64,000 nucleotides of DNA from Candidatus Bacteroides pullicola (GCA_019115825.1 DXCV01000029.1:20188-84187), one strand, 5' to 3'; positions 17,885 to 27,052 are shown, counted from the stretch's first letter. Notes: a model not told the origin generated them from the letters alone. Numbers and translations are program-made.

Positions 17885-17930
17885 ATCTCAATGTAGGTTT
17901 CAAAATTAGTAAAAAGAATATCTGCAAATG

Positions 17931-18147
17931 GTTCCACCCGTACCGGAACCGAGTTCCACCGGCGTTGGAACTGCGTTACATCCGTACTGTAACGGCGTTA
18001 CATCCGTACTGTAACGGCGTTACACCCGTACTGTAACGATGTCACACCCCGTACTGTGAGGTCGTCACACCCGTACTGTGAGGTCGTCACACCCGTACTG
18101 TGAAAGCCTCACACCCGTACTGTGAAAGCCTCACACCCGTACTGTGA
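17931..18147. repeat. Tandem array of ten 22-bp hairpin repeats between hsdS and hsdR
   Basis: Ten units start every 22 bases (17931, 17953, 17975, 17997, 18019, 18041, then +1 from an extra C, 18064, 18086, 18108, 18130). Each unit is a 19-base hairpin plus a 3-base spacer. Units 1-2 have arms GTTCC/GGAAC, units 3-5 GTTACA/TGTAAC, and units 6-10 TCACA/TGTGA. The loop is mostly CCCGTAC. Arms change together within a unit, so pairing is kept while sequence varies. Pairing between neighbouring units breaks at the 2/3 and 5/6 borders, showing that the unit is arm-loop-arm. A 22-base period cannot be coding. There are no unique spacers, so it is not CRISPR. Confidence 0.95.
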
Positions 18148-18208
18148 AGCTATGAGGATATGGGATAAGGGCGATTGCGCATATTCATTGGGTATTAAAT
18201 AGGATGCG

Positions 18209-19468
18209 TTAGTCAATATTTGTTTTACCGGTCACTGCCTCGAAGATAATGCTCTTCTTGTATTCTTTCAACGTCTCTATCTTCTGTCGCTTTATTGAAA
18301 TTAGGGTGTCTATCTCGTGGCATTTCTCTTGGATATATAGCGCAATAGATTCTTGTTCATTAGCAGGTGGATATATGCAACTAATTGAGAACAAATCATC
18401 TGTGTAAAGTCGGGTTAACCCCGCGCCTACGCCAGTTGATAGTTTCCGAAATTCTGCTATATATTGTGGAGTCTTAAATAAATACTCCAGATACTTCATG
18501 CTACAATTGCCTCTTTTTGAATAAACAGCATAGTCCGGACTTACTAAGCCATCAAATTTAGAAACAGCAAAGACTCCCAAGTGAGCTTTAAGCTTATTGA
18601 AAACCAAATCGCCTTTATATACTAATTTTGCACCCACAAAGGATGAAGCCATATTGGGAACAACATCCATCTCTTTAGTAGGAATCAATCCATATTTCTG
18701 ACTCATAGAAAGGGGCTCTTCTTTTCCTCTTTCCGAACGTTCCTTCCGTTCATTTAATTGCCATTTCACTTTTGTGATAGCCCAACCTTTCGGCACATCC
18801 CCAATCCAATCAATCCCAGATGGTACCAGTTCCGCCTCAGGATTTAATCCTTTGGTGACAGCTTCGGTTATGACGGACTGTTTATAGTCAGTAAGCTGTG
18901 CTATCATTTGCTCTTGCAATTCAACCAAAGAATCTATCTCGGCGCACTTCTTGTCGAGATAGGAGGCGATGGCTTGTTGCTCATCAAGAGAGGGAAGAAT
19001 ACAATTTAGCTTTCTTAACTCAACCCAATTAAGGTTTTGCCGTACTCCATTGCCCATACTATAAAACACTTTTTTTATGTCCGCTGAATGAAGTTGATAA
19101 TGTAGATACTTGGGCAATACGAGGGACATTGCTTCCAATGCTAAATATGCAGAAGTTATTATACCTTTTTGAGTGGAAAGCCCAACCCTAAGGCTTCTTT
19201 GGTCATTCTGCAAGTCAGTTAAACGTAGCACTATATTCCCATCCTCAACTATTTGGTATGTGTCGAAAGAAGCAGGTAAAAGACCATCCGTGGTGTTTAT
19301 ATTCTTATTGACTATTTTACCGTAGCTTAACGAAAGTAGATTTTGATTATGTATGTTTTTGTTTGATATATAGTGTTCTTTTGCCATTTGTGACAAAGAG
19401 CAGACTTTCCAATCCTTCGGAATCCTCCCAATCCACTCAATCCCGCTATCCTTATATTCTCTTGCCAT
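18209..19468 (-). CDS. hsdS: Type I restriction enzyme specificity subunit
   Basis: A 419-residue DNA-recognition subunit with two target recognition domains (about residues 15-150 and 225-365), each followed by a coiled-coil spacer (EIDSLVELQEQMIAQLTDYK and EIDTLISIKRQKIETLKEYK). The two halves start with related motifs (GIEWIGRIPKDW and GIDWIGDVPKGW), the internal repeat expected for HsdS. The target sequence cannot be read from the protein. The second TRD region uses more AT-rich codons than hsdM/hsdR, as is usual for exchanged TRDs. Only one hsdS is present and no inverted partial copies or recombinase are nearby. Confidence 0.93.
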   Translation of the reverse strand: MAREYKDSGIEWIGRIPKDWKVCSLSQMAKEHYISNKNIHNQNLLSLSYGKIVNKNINTTDGLLPASFDTYQIVEDGNIVLRLTDLQNDQRSLRVGLSTQKGIITSAYLALEAMSLVLPKYLHYQLHSADIKKVFYSMGNGVRQNLNWVELRKLNCILPSLDEQQAIASYLDKKCAEIDSLVELQEQMIAQLTDYKQSVITEAVTKGLNPEAELVPSGIDWIGDVPKGWAITKVKWQLNERKERSERGKEEPLSMSQKYGLIPTKEMDVVPNMASSFVGAKLVYKGDLVFNKLKAHLGVFAVSKFDGLVSPDYAVYSKRGNCSMKYLEYLFKTPQYIAEFRKLSTGVGAGLTRLYTDDLFSISCIYPPANEQESIALYIQEKCHEIDTLISIKRQKIETLKEYKKSIIFEAVTGKTNID

Positions 19469-19480
19469 AGCCGATTCAGA

Positions 19481-21490
19481 TTAGTGTAACAGACTCTCCA
19501 TTAACTCACTCTCTTTCTGCTCCAAATCCTTCAGCGCTTGGAATATCTCACTGCTGGGTCTGAGCGGCGTGTAGCGATAGAACTCACGGGTAAACGGAAT
19601 CTCGTAGCCGATGCGGGTCTTCTCCTCGTCCACATGATAGTCCGGGGCGTATGGAGCCACATTCCTTGCCAAGTACGAACCGGGATTTTCCTTCCACGGA
19701 ATAATCTCGGAGTCGGCAAGGTCCGGGTCCCAAACGTAAGTGCGTTCACGCAAGTTGAACGGGTCTTCATAGACCTCTTCCGCCGTCTCGTCCTTGATGC
19801 CCAGGTATTGCCGAATCTTCTTCACCTGTGCCTTGGTCACCTTCAGTCCGGCCTTATACTTGATTTTCTGGAAGAAGTCGCGGTCAATCAGGCGTTGCCC
19901 GGGGTAATAGGCCCGATAGCCGTCTACGAACTGTTGCACAATCCTGCGGTCTGCCTCCGTCAACTTCGCGCTCTCATCCGGCATCTCTGGATTCTCGTAT
20001 ACCAAGCGCAAGGGGCGGTCGATAAACACCTTGCGATACTTGAAATCCTCGTTGTCTTTCACCCGGCTTTCCACCTGAATCTCCACGCCATCGGCCGTAG
20101 TGGCCTTATAGACAAAGTCGTTGAAGCCGTGATAGGCCTGCATGACGAGGTCGCGGCAGAAGTCCGAGATTTCCACACGCTTATTGCCGAGCGGCTTGCG
20201 ACGCTTCTCGTAGCATCGGCTGGCGTCGATAAGCTGCACCTTGCCCTGACGTTCCGCACGCTTGTTCTTGGTGACTATCCAAATATAGGTGGCAATGCCC
20301 GTGTTGTAAAACAGGTCCGTGGGCAGCTGCACAATGGCCTCCAGCCAGTCGTGGTCCAGCAAATAGCCACGGATGTTGCTTTCCCCGCTTCCCGCGTCCC
20401 CCTTGAAGAGCGACGAACCGTTCTGGATGATGGCCATGCGGCCTTCAGCTTTCAACTTGGCCACGCCGTTCAGCAAGAACAGCATCTGCCCGTCGCCGAT
20501 GGAAGGCAGTCCGGGTTCAAAACGGCCGGCACCGCCCATTCGGTATTCCTCTTCCACCTTCTGGCGCGACGGCTTCCACTCGATGCCAAACGGGGGATTG
20601 GAAATGATATAGTCGAAGGTGTAACCGGCAAACCGGTCATCCCCCAGCGTATCCCCCTGGCGCATGTTGTCGGCATTGCCTCCACGAATCAGCGTGTCTG
20701 CCTTGGCAATGGCAAAAGTCTGGTTGTTCAGCTCCTGGCCATAGCTTGTGATTTCCGCCTCCGGGTCAATCTGCTTGAACCGGTCGTGCAGACACGAAAG
20801 CATCTGGCTCGTCCCCATCGCCATGTCATAGTTGGCGACAACGATGCCTTCTTCCTCCAGCCGCACCTCATCGTCGCCAATGAGCAGCTCCGCCATGAGG
20901 TTGATGATGTCGCGGGCGGTAAAGTGTGCTCCGGCCTGTTCGTCATAACTCTCAGAGAACTTGCGGACCAGTTCCTCGAAGATGTAACCCATGTCGACGC
21001 TCGAAATCTTGTCGGCGCCGAGGTAGGCTTTCGCGGTGCAGAACTCCTTGATGACCAGGTAAAGCAATCCGTTATCGGCCAACTTGTCAATCTCCTTCTG
21101 GAAATCCATGCGGTGGATGATGTCGATGACGTTCTCCGAGAAGTGGTTCAGATACGACTCGAAGTTGTCCTTGATGTTGTCCGCGTCGGCCAACAGGGTC
21201 TCGAAGGTGAAGCGGCTCAGGTTGTAGAACTTCTGTCCGGCGGCACGTTCCAAGAATCCACGCGTCTCCTCGAATTTCTTCTCTTCCAACTCCTTATTTT
21301 TCTCCAACACCTTTTCGCGAGTGGGTGCCAGTGTGTCTTCAAACCGTTTGATGACACACATCGGGAGAATGACGTTGCCGTACTCGTGGGGCTTGTACAC
21401 GCCCACCAGCTTGTCAGCAATCGCCCAAATCAGGTTGGCTTTCTCTTGCACGTTGACCGTGGTCTGCTGTTGTCTGTCGTCTATGCTCAT
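19481..21490 (-). CDS. hsdM: Type I restriction enzyme M subunit (N6-adenine methyltransferase)
   Basis: A 669-residue protein with an N-terminal HsdM_N helical domain (NLIWAIADKLVGVYKPHEYG) and a SAM-dependent methylase domain. Motif IV is DYIISNPPFG, the adenine-methylase catalytic motif. The SAM-binding motif I reads YDMAMGTSQML, a variant of DPxxGxG. The C-terminal extension after about residue 500 is longer than in classic HsdM and may replace accessory contacts. It heads the hsdM-hsdS-hsdR operon, 12 bases from hsdS. Confidence 0.95.
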   Translation of the reverse strand: MSIDDRQQQTTVNVQEKANLIWAIADKLVGVYKPHEYGNVILPMCVIKRFEDTLAPTREKVLEKNKELEEKKFEETRGFLERAAGQKFYNLSRFTFETLLADADNIKDNFESYLNHFSENVIDIIHRMDFQKEIDKLADNGLLYLVIKEFCTAKAYLGADKISSVDMGYIFEELVRKFSESYDEQAGAHFTARDIINLMAELLIGDDEVRLEEEGIVVANYDMAMGTSQMLSCLHDRFKQIDPEAEITSYGQELNNQTFAIAKADTLIRGGNADNMRQGDTLGDDRFAGYTFDYIISNPPFGIEWKPSRQKVEEEYRMGGAGRFEPGLPSIGDGQMLFLLNGVAKLKAEGRMAIIQNGSSLFKGDAGSGESNIRGYLLDHDWLEAIVQLPTDLFYNTGIATYIWIVTKNKRAERQGKVQLIDASRCYEKRRKPLGNKRVEISDFCRDLVMQAYHGFNDFVYKATTADGVEIQVESRVKDNEDFKYRKVFIDRPLRLVYENPEMPDESAKLTEADRRIVQQFVDGYRAYYPGQRLIDRDFFQKIKYKAGLKVTKAQVKKIRQYLGIKDETAEEVYEDPFNLRERTYVWDPDLADSEIIPWKENPGSYLARNVAPYAPDYHVDEEKTRIGYEIPFTREFYRYTPLRPSSEIFQALKDLEQKESELMESLLH

Positions 21491-21517
21491 AGCTATTATA
21501 CTATCTTATTTAAGTTG

Positions 21518-21525
21518 CAAATATA
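21518..21525 (-). promoter_or_regulatory. -7 box of the hsd operon
   Basis: Minus-strand TATATTTG fits TAnnTTTG, 27 bases before the hsdM ATG. The -33 region is not clear. Confidence 0.5.
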
Positions 21526-21619
21526 CAAATATGCTGAGATTATCCACTGGTTTTAGGGCAGATAATGAAAAAACACTGATTTTTGTGATACCATGCAGAA
21601 AGATTGCACAGAAGTGTCG

Positions 21620-21627
21620 TAACTTTG
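21620..21627 (+). promoter_or_regulatory. -7 box of the DUF2130 gene
   Basis: TAACTTTG fits TAnnTTTG, 48 bases before the ATG. It is divergent from the hsd operon promoter. Confidence 0.5.
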
Positions 21628-21675
21628 CCCCACGAGAACAAGAAGATTATTGCTTAATACTTAAATTTTGTACGT

Positions 21676-23079
21676 ATGAAAGAATTGAAATGTCCGAAAT
21701 GTGGGAATGTATTCAAGGTGGATGAAGCTGATTATGCTTCCATCCTCAGCCAGGTGAAGAACGCAGAATTTGAAGCGGAAATAGCAAGCCGTCTCAAAGA
21801 AATGGAAGCACGCCATCAAGCTGAACAGGCTTTGAAATCCACAAAAGCCGAGCAGGAGTTCGCAAGCAAAATGAGCAAGAAAGACTTGGAGTTGAGTGCT
21901 AAGGATGCTGAAATAACTCGCCTTAAAACCGAGATGAACGCCATGCTGGCCAAACTGAATGGAGAAAAAGACCAGGAAATAAACCGCCTTAAAAATCAGT
22001 TGGAGAATATAGTCAGTCAGAAAAACTCTGAACGGCAACTTGCGCTTGCAGAAAAAGACAAGACTATCGCAACGCTGAATGCTACGATTGAACAAGAAGA
22101 ATCGAAGTTGAGAATTGCGGTCATGGAAGAACAGAAAAAGTCGGAGCAAGCCATCCAGGAACGTGAGCAGACAATTAATAAGCTCAAGTCTGATATGGAA
22201 TTGGAACGTTTCAAGGCACAGGCAGAGACGGAGGAATTGAACAAGCGGCATCTGTTGGAGCTTCAAACCAAGCAGGAGCAGATAGACTATTATAAGGACC
22301 TCAAAACCCGCATGAGCACAAAGATGATTGGGGAAACCCTAGAAATACATTGCAGCACGGAGTTCAACCGTATGCGTTCACTTTTCCCATACGCCTATTT
22401 TGAGAAAGATAATGACGCTTCCGAAGGTTCCAAAGGTGATTTTATATTCCGGGATTTCGGGCCAGATGGAACAGAATATGTCTCCATTATGTTTGAAATG
22501 AAGAATGAAGCGGACGAGACTGCTACTAAACACAAAAACGAGGATTTCTTTAAAAAACTAGATGCCGATCGTAAAGCTAAGAATTGTGAGTTTGCTGTTC
22601 TTGTTTCATTGTTAGAACCGGACAGTGAACTTTACAATGGGGGCATTGTAGACGTGTCTTATCGTTATGATAAAATGTACGTGATACGTCCGCAATTCTT
22701 TATGCCGCTTATCAGCTTATTAGTGCAGACATCTAAAAAGAGCCTGGAATACAAGCAGGAACTGGCCGTTGCCAGAAGCCAATCTGTAGACGTGACGAAC
22801 TTTGAGGACAAACTGATTGACTTTCAACAGCGCTTTGGAAATGACTACCGGTTGGCGAGTGAGAAGTTTAAAACTGCTGTTGATGAGATAGACAAGTCCA
22901 TTCAACATTTGCAAAAGATTAAAGACGCATTGTTGGGTAGTGAGAATCGTTTGCGTTTGGCCAATGATAAGTTGGAAGGGCTTACTATCAGAAAACTTAC
23001 ACGTAATAATCCGACCATGAAAGCTAAATTTGAAGAAGCGCGTAAAAAGAAGAGTGGCCCATCCGCAGAAGAATTATAA
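21676..23079 (+). CDS. DUF2130 domain protein, nuclease-like with long coiled coil
   Basis: A 467-residue protein. It starts with a CPKCGNVF zinc-ribbon-like motif (a single CxxC), then a charged coiled coil (about residues 20-215), then the DUF2130 domain (about 220-400). That domain contains GDFIFRD followed by [11 protein letters not shown], a D...ExK arrangement like a PD-(D/E)XK nuclease core. A helical C-terminus follows. DUF2130 proteins have no settled function. Placement divergent from a type I RM operon favours a DNA-processing or defence-associated role, which is inference. Confidence 0.78.
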   Translation: MKELKCPKCGNVFKVDEADYASILSQVKNAEFEAEIASRLKEMEARHQAEQALKSTKAEQEFASKMSKKDLELSAKDAEITRLKTEMNAMLAKLNGEKDQEINRLKNQLENIVSQKNSERQLALAEKDKTIATLNATIEQEESKLRIAVMEEQKKSEQAIQEREQTINKLKSDMELERFKAQAETEELNKRHLLELQTKQEQIDYYKDLKTRMSTKMIGETLEIHCSTEFNRMRSLFPYAYFEKDNDASEGSKGDFIFRDFGPDGTEYVSIMFEMKNEADETATKHKNEDFFKKLDADRKAKNCEFAVLVSLLEPDSELYNGGIVDVSYRYDKMYVIRPQFFMPLISLLVQTSKKSLEYKQELAVARSQSVDVTNFEDKLIDFQQRFGNDYRLASEKFKTAVDEIDKSIQHLQKIKDALLGSENRLRLANDKLEGLTIRKLTRNNPTMKAKFEEARKKKSGPSAEEL

Positions 23080-23134
23080 TTCATACCTAACTCTTATACG
23101 CTTTCTTTTCGATTGCTTCCGAACCGTCAAAACT

Positions 23135-23220
23135 CTCTTTCAGGTCTCTTTCCGAAAGAGACTTGAAAGAGACTTGAAAGAGACTTGAAAGAGACTTGAA
23201 AGAGACTTGAAAGAGAGAAG
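23135..23220. repeat. GAAAGAGACTT tandem repeat with hairpin (locus 1 of a family)
   Basis: Five perfect 11-base units of GAAAGAGACTT (23154-23208) plus a partial. They are preceded by CTCTTTC/GTCTCTTTC, so an 18-bp stem with one G-U pair can form around 23153. Related CTCTTTC arrays ending in the same kind of hairpin occur at 43527-43580 and 55079-55140. Confidence 0.85.
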
Positions 23221-23376
23221 AGGGTGTATCAAAATATAGACATGGCACACAGATGACACGGATTAAACAGATGATCACAGATTTATTTTGCTCGTAATCA
23301 GTTATATATAATCTGTGGTCATCTGCCCTATCTGAGTCATCTGTGTGCCATTCCTTATTTTGACACACCCTCTTCT
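23216..23376. repeat. 161-bp foldback (MITE-like) element
   Basis: The ends are inverted repeats of about 21 bases (AGAAGAGGGTGTATCAAAAT and its complement near 23376, one mismatch). Inside are nested arms: ATGGCACACAGATGAC (23242-23257) pairs perfectly with 23336-23351, and AGATGATCACAGATT (23269-23283) pairs 14/15 with 23310-23324. Almost the whole element folds on itself. It has no ORF. The terminal motif resembles ends of several IS families, so a non-autonomous element is plausible. It could also act as a two-way terminator between DUF2130 and proS. Confidence 0.8.
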
Positions 23377-23391
23377 TACAATTATCCGCGC

Positions 23392-24885
23392 TTAGTATGA
23401 CCGCGCGAAGATAACCCGGCAGGGCGAGGGTTTACCCGTCACCATGCATTTGCCCGGCTCTTTGTCGCCCGGCAGGTAGGTGTCGAAGGGGATGCAACGG
23501 ATGGTAGCCTTGGTTTCCTCCTTGATGCGCTCCTCGGTCTCAGTTGTGCCGTCCCAATGGGCCAGAATGAAACCGCCTTCTTCGATTTTTTCCTTGAACT
23601 CGTCGTAAGTATCCACGCTCGTGATGCGGGCATTGCGGTAGTTCAAAGCTTTCTGATAGATATTGTTTTGGATGTCCTCCAAGAGGTCTTTGACATATTG
23701 CTCTATGCCGTCGCAAGTGCGGGTCTCTTTCTCCAGCGTGTCGCGGCGCATCACCTCGATGGTGTTGTTCTCCAGGTCGCGACCACCCATAACGAGGCGT
23801 ACGGGGACGCCCTTCACTTCGTAGTCGGCAAACTTGAAGCCGGGACGCTTGTTATCGGCATTGTCATACTTCACGCTGATGCCCAGATCCTTGAGGCGAG
23901 CCACGATACCGGCCACCTTCTCATCAATCTGATGCAACTGCTCCTGGCTTTTGTAGATGGGCACGATGACTACCTGTATCGGTGCCAGGTGGGGCGGAAG
24001 AACGAGGCCGTTGTCATCGGAGTGGGTCATAATGAGTGCGCCCATCAGACGGGTGGATACGCCCCAAGATGTAGCCCAGACGTACTCCAACTGGTTGTCC
24101 TTGTTGACGAACTGCACGTTGAAGGCCTTGGCGAAGTTCTGCCCGAGGAAGTGCGACGTACCGCTCTGCAATGCCTTGCCATCCTGCATCATGGCTTCGA
24201 TGGTGTAGGTATTCAACGCGCCGGCAAAGCGTTCATTGGCCGACTTGACGCCCTTGATGACGGGCACAGCCATATATTTCTCGGCAAAGTCTGCATAGAC
24301 GTTCAGCATCTTCACGGCTTCGGCTTCGGCCTCCTCCTTAGTGGCATGGGCAGTGTGCCCCTCCTGCCAGAGGAATTCGGCAGTGCGCAGGAAGAGGCGT
24401 GTACGCATCTCCCAGCGGAAGACGTTGGCCCATTGGTTCACCAGGATGGGCAGGTCGCGATAGGAGTTAATCCAGTTCTTGTACGTATTCCAAATGATGG
24501 TCTCCGAGGTGGGACGGATAATCAGTTCCTCTTCCAACTTGGCCGCCGGGTCAACGACGACTCCCCCGCCATTGGGGTCGTTTTTCAGCCGGTAGTGGGT
24601 CACCACGGCACACTCTTTGGCAAATCCCTCTACATGCTCTGCCTCACGGCTCAGGAAAGACTTCGGGATGAGCAGGGGGAAGTAAGCATTGACGTGCCCC
24701 GTCTCCTTGAACATATCATCCAACTGACGCTGCATTTTCTCCCAGATGGCATATCCGTAAGGTTTGATGACCATGCATCCACGCACGGCGGATTGCTCGG
24801 CCAGGTCGGATTTCACCACCAGTTCATTGTACCATTGCGAGTAGTTCTCGCTCCGTTTGGTAAGGTCTTTTAATTCTACTGCCAT
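23392..24885 (-). CDS. proS: Prolyl-tRNA synthetase (archaeal/eukaryote-like type)
   Basis: Charges tRNA-Pro with proline in the cytoplasm. The 497-residue length and the lack of the bacterial-type editing insertion place it in the shorter archaeal/eukaryote-like class. Class II motifs are visible: motif 2 around [24 protein letters not shown] and motif 3 in the region [16 protein letters not shown]. An anticodon-binding domain and the C-terminal zinc-like extension follow (ending VIFARSY). It is a single-gene unit downstream of a TACCTTTG -7 box. Confidence 0.96.
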   Translation of the reverse strand: MAVELKDLTKRSENYSQWYNELVVKSDLAEQSAVRGCMVIKPYGYAIWEKMQRQLDDMFKETGHVNAYFPLLIPKSFLSREAEHVEGFAKECAVVTHYRLKNDPNGGGVVVDPAAKLEEELIIRPTSETIIWNTYKNWINSYRDLPILVNQWANVFRWEMRTRLFLRTAEFLWQEGHTAHATKEEAEAEAVKMLNVYADFAEKYMAVPVIKGVKSANERFAGALNTYTIEAMMQDGKALQSGTSHFLGQNFAKAFNVQFVNKDNQLEYVWATSWGVSTRLMGALIMTHSDDNGLVLPPHLAPIQVVIVPIYKSQEQLHQIDEKVAGIVARLKDLGISVKYDNADNKRPGFKFADYEVKGVPVRLVMGGRDLENNTIEVMRRDTLEKETRTCDGIEQYVKDLLEDIQNNIYQKALNYRNARITSVDTYDEFKEKIEEGGFILAHWDGTTETEERIKEETKATIRCIPFDTYLPGDKEPGKCMVTGKPSPCRVIFARSY

Positions 24886-24919
24886 ATTTTATTCAATAAT
24901 AAGTTCAAAATCGAGCGTG

Positions 24920-24927
24920 CAAAGGTA
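24920..24927 (-). promoter_or_regulatory. -7 box of proS
   Basis: Minus-strand TACCTTTG matches TAnnTTTG, 34 bases before the ATG. Confidence 0.55.
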
Positions 24928-25024
24928 CTACTTTTTGGCGAACCCGTCTCCCTTTTTCGCACAAAAGAATCCCGTAGCGCACTTTTTTTGAAGGCAAAAT
25001 GAAAAACTTACCAACAGAAATTGC

Positions 25025-25032
25025 TATCTTTG
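25025..25032 (+). promoter_or_regulatory. -7 box of the serine palmitoyltransferase gene
   Basis: TATCTTTG, a perfect -7 match. It leaves a leader of about 70 bases before the ATG. The -33 box is weak. Confidence 0.55.
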
Positions 25033-25108
25033 CGCGCTGAATGAGAACTCACGATGCGGCCGGAAGGTTGCAGAGGACAAATATTCAATTAAATACAACT
25101 AATAGTTC

Positions 25109-26296
25109 ATGGGTTTATTACAAGACAAATTTGCAAAATACGATGTGCCACAACAATTTATGGCCAAAGGCGTATATCCTTATTTCCGCACGATAGACAG
25201 CCATCAGGACACGGAAGTCATGATGGACGGACGGAAAGTCCTGATGTTCGGCTCGAACGCCTACATGGGGCTGACGTATGACAAGCGAATCATCGAAGCA
25301 GCCAAGGCGGCTACGGACAAATATGGGACGGGATGTGCCGGATCCCGCCTGCTGAACGGCACGCTGGACATCCACGTCGAGCTGGAAAAGGAACTGGCCG
25401 AGTTTGTCGGCAAGGACGAGGCTCTATGCTTCTCCACGGGCTTCACCGTGAACGAAGGCGTCATCCCCCAGTTGGTGGGACGCGGCGACTACATCATTTG
25501 CGATGACCGCGACCACGCCTCCATCGTGGACGGACGTCGTCTGTCTTTTGCCACCCAACTGAAATACAAGCACAACGATATGGAGGCTCTGGAGAAAGAA
25601 CTCCAGCGTTGCGAGCCGGATGCTGTGAAACTCATCGTGGTAGACAGCGTTTTCTCTATGGAAGGCGACTTGGCCAACCTGCCGGAAATCGTCCGCCTGA
25701 AAAAGAAATATAACGCAAGCATCTACGTGGACGAAGCCCACGGCATTGGTGTCTTCGGACGCGAAGGACGCGGCGTGTGCGACCACTTCGGCGTGACCGA
25801 CGATGTAGACCTCATTATGGGCACCTTCAGCAAGTCACTGGCCAGCATCGGCGGTTTCGTGGCCGGCGACAAAGAAGTTATCAATTGGCTGCGCCACAAC
25901 GCCCGCTCCTACATCTTCCAGGCCAGCAACACCCCTGCAGCCACTGCGGCCGCCCGCGAGGCCATCCGCATCATCCGCACGGAGCCGGAACGCATCAAGC
26001 ACCTGTGGGACGTGACCAACTACGCTTTGAAGCGCTTCCGCGAGGCGGGCTTTGAAATTGGCGAGACCCAGTCGCCCATTATCCCCCTTTATGTGCGCGA
26101 CACGGACAAGACATTCACCGTTACCAAGCTGGCCTTTGACGAAGGCATCTTTATTAATCCCGTCATACCACCCGCCTGCGCCCCGCAGGACACTCTGGTG
26201 CGCGTAGCTCTGATGGCCACCCACACCAAAGAGCAGGTGGACTATGCCGTGGAGAAACTGACCAAATGCTTTAAACAACTTGGAATTATACAATAA
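25109..26296 (+). CDS. spt: Serine palmitoyltransferase
   Basis: A PLP enzyme of the alpha-oxoamine synthase family that condenses serine with a long-chain acyl thioester to 3-ketosphinganine, the committed step of sphingolipid synthesis in Bacteroides. The 395-residue protein has the PLP-lysine in GTFSKSLASIGGF (Lys242), the cofactor Asp/His in YVDEAHGIGVFG, and CFSTGFTVNEG. Its start MGLLQDKFAKYD and length match Bacteroides SPT. Glycine C-acetyltransferase (Kbl) is the closest alternative. Confidence 0.9.
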   Translation: MGLLQDKFAKYDVPQQFMAKGVYPYFRTIDSHQDTEVMMDGRKVLMFGSNAYMGLTYDKRIIEAAKAATDKYGTGCAGSRLLNGTLDIHVELEKELAEFVGKDEALCFSTGFTVNEGVIPQLVGRGDYIICDDRDHASIVDGRRLSFATQLKYKHNDMEALEKELQRCEPDAVKLIVVDSVFSMEGDLANLPEIVRLKKKYNASIYVDEAHGIGVFGREGRGVCDHFGVTDDVDLIMGTFSKSLASIGGFVAGDKEVINWLRHNARSYIFQASNTPAATAAAREAIRIIRTEPERIKHLWDVTNYALKRFREAGFEIGETQSPIIPLYVRDTDKTFTVTKLAFDEGIFINPVIPPACAPQDTLVRVALMATHTKEQVDYAVEKLTKCFKQLGIIQ

Positions 26297-26346
26297 TAGA
26301 ATATCTGACCGAATTGGAATAAATAAGGGTTAAACAATTAGTTACT

Positions 26347-26382
26347 TCCCTGCTCCGACGTGAGTCGCGGCAGGGATTTTTT
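26347..26382 (+). terminator. Terminator after spt
   Basis: TCCCTGC pairs with GCAGGGA around a 16-base loop and is followed by TTTTTT. Confidence 0.85.
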
Positions 26383-26424
26383 ATATACTATCAAAGGTGG
26401 CACCTTTGCCTCACTAGGAAATTA

Positions 26425-26495
26425 TTTAGGCGCGGATTACGCGAATTTCACGAATCATTAAAAATCCGCGTCCATCTGCGTAATCAGCGCCTAAA
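26425..26495. repeat. 71-bp foldback element
   Basis: Terminal inverted repeats of 18 bases (TTTAGGCGCGGATTACGC at 26425; its complement at 26478-26495, one mismatch) flank about 35 bases containing a second copy of the CGCGGATT word. No ORF is present. The word GCGGATTA resembles CACGGATTA in the larger foldback at 23216, so the two may belong to one repeat family. It lies between spt and an outer-membrane protein gene that converge here. Confidence 0.75.
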
Positions 26496-26521
26496 ATCAC
26501 TTGAGCACCTACTTACTGCAA

Positions 26522-27007
26522 TCAGAAATAGAATCCGAAGCCCAATTTCAGTCCAAATTTAGAGCGGTCGTTATTAACATTCCAATATACCGCAGGCTCC
26601 AGGGTTACGGTCCTTGAAAGGAAGAAAGCATAGCCGGCTTCCATACCGAATGAGAACTTGGTTTCATCCGCTTCGCCCCAATCCCAACGATCCACGTTGA
26701 CATTGGCTCCCAAGAAAATGCCGACCTTGCTAAAGTAGTAACGACCACCGACACCCAAGGAATAGATATCGGTATCCGCATCTCCTTCGTTCAAAGCCAA
26801 TCCGCCACGTATCAACAAGGCCAGATTGTCCATCACAAAAGCACCTCCATGGACATCCAATCCAAACGAGGCCTTATCCACTCCCGTATCGTATGACAAG
26901 CCAAAACCGCTAACCGAAGGATTGATGACCCATTTCCCTTTTTCAAATTGCGCATGGGCAGACACGACACTTGCCAGCAGGCAAAACAATAGTACAAACT
27001 TTTTCAT
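26522..27007 (-). CDS. Small outer-membrane beta-barrel protein
   Basis: A 161-residue exported protein. Signal peptide MKKFVLLFCLLASVVSAHAQ is followed by alternating amphipathic strands rich in Gly and aromatics (YSLGVGGRYYF, FGMEAGYAFF) and a terminal phenylalanine (GFGFYF), the usual signature of an outer-membrane barrel of about eight strands. The ATG at 27007 is preferred over 27013 because it starts the MKK signal sequence. The ligand or role is unknown. A weak -7-like TATGTTTA lies upstream. Confidence 0.8.
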   Translation of the reverse strand: MKKFVLLFCLLASVVSAHAQFEKGKWVINPSVSGFGLSYDTGVDKASFGLDVHGGAFVMDNLALLIRGGLALNEGDADTDIYSLGVGGRYYFSKVGIFLGANVNVDRWDWGEADETKFSFGMEAGYAFFLSRTVTLEPAVYWNVNNDRSKFGLKLGFGFYF

Positions 27008-27052
27008 TATCAACGTATTTAGTTAAACATATTTGCCATGAATAATTATTTC

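Noticed and set aside
17931-18147. CRISPR array
   Set aside because: The 22-base units are contiguous with 3-base spacers, no unique spacers exist and no cas genes are nearby.
18042-18147. CRP-type sites from TGTGA/TCACA words
   Set aside because: Between units the halves are TGTGA-N5-TCACA, one base short of the N6 CRP spacing, and Bacteroidales do not use this site. The within-unit order is reversed. The hairpin explanation fits better.
18209-21490. Phase-variable (shufflon-type) hsdS
   Set aside because: Only one hsdS is present, with no partial hsdS copies, inverted repeats or recombinase gene in the window.
19538-21556. 672-residue plus-strand ORF
   Set aside because: Antisense shadow of hsdM, whose NPPF and SAM motifs are clear.
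23087-23368. 93-residue minus-strand ORF
   Set aside because: It is made of the GAAAGAGACTT repeat and the foldback element (SLFQVSFKSL repeats), not a gene.
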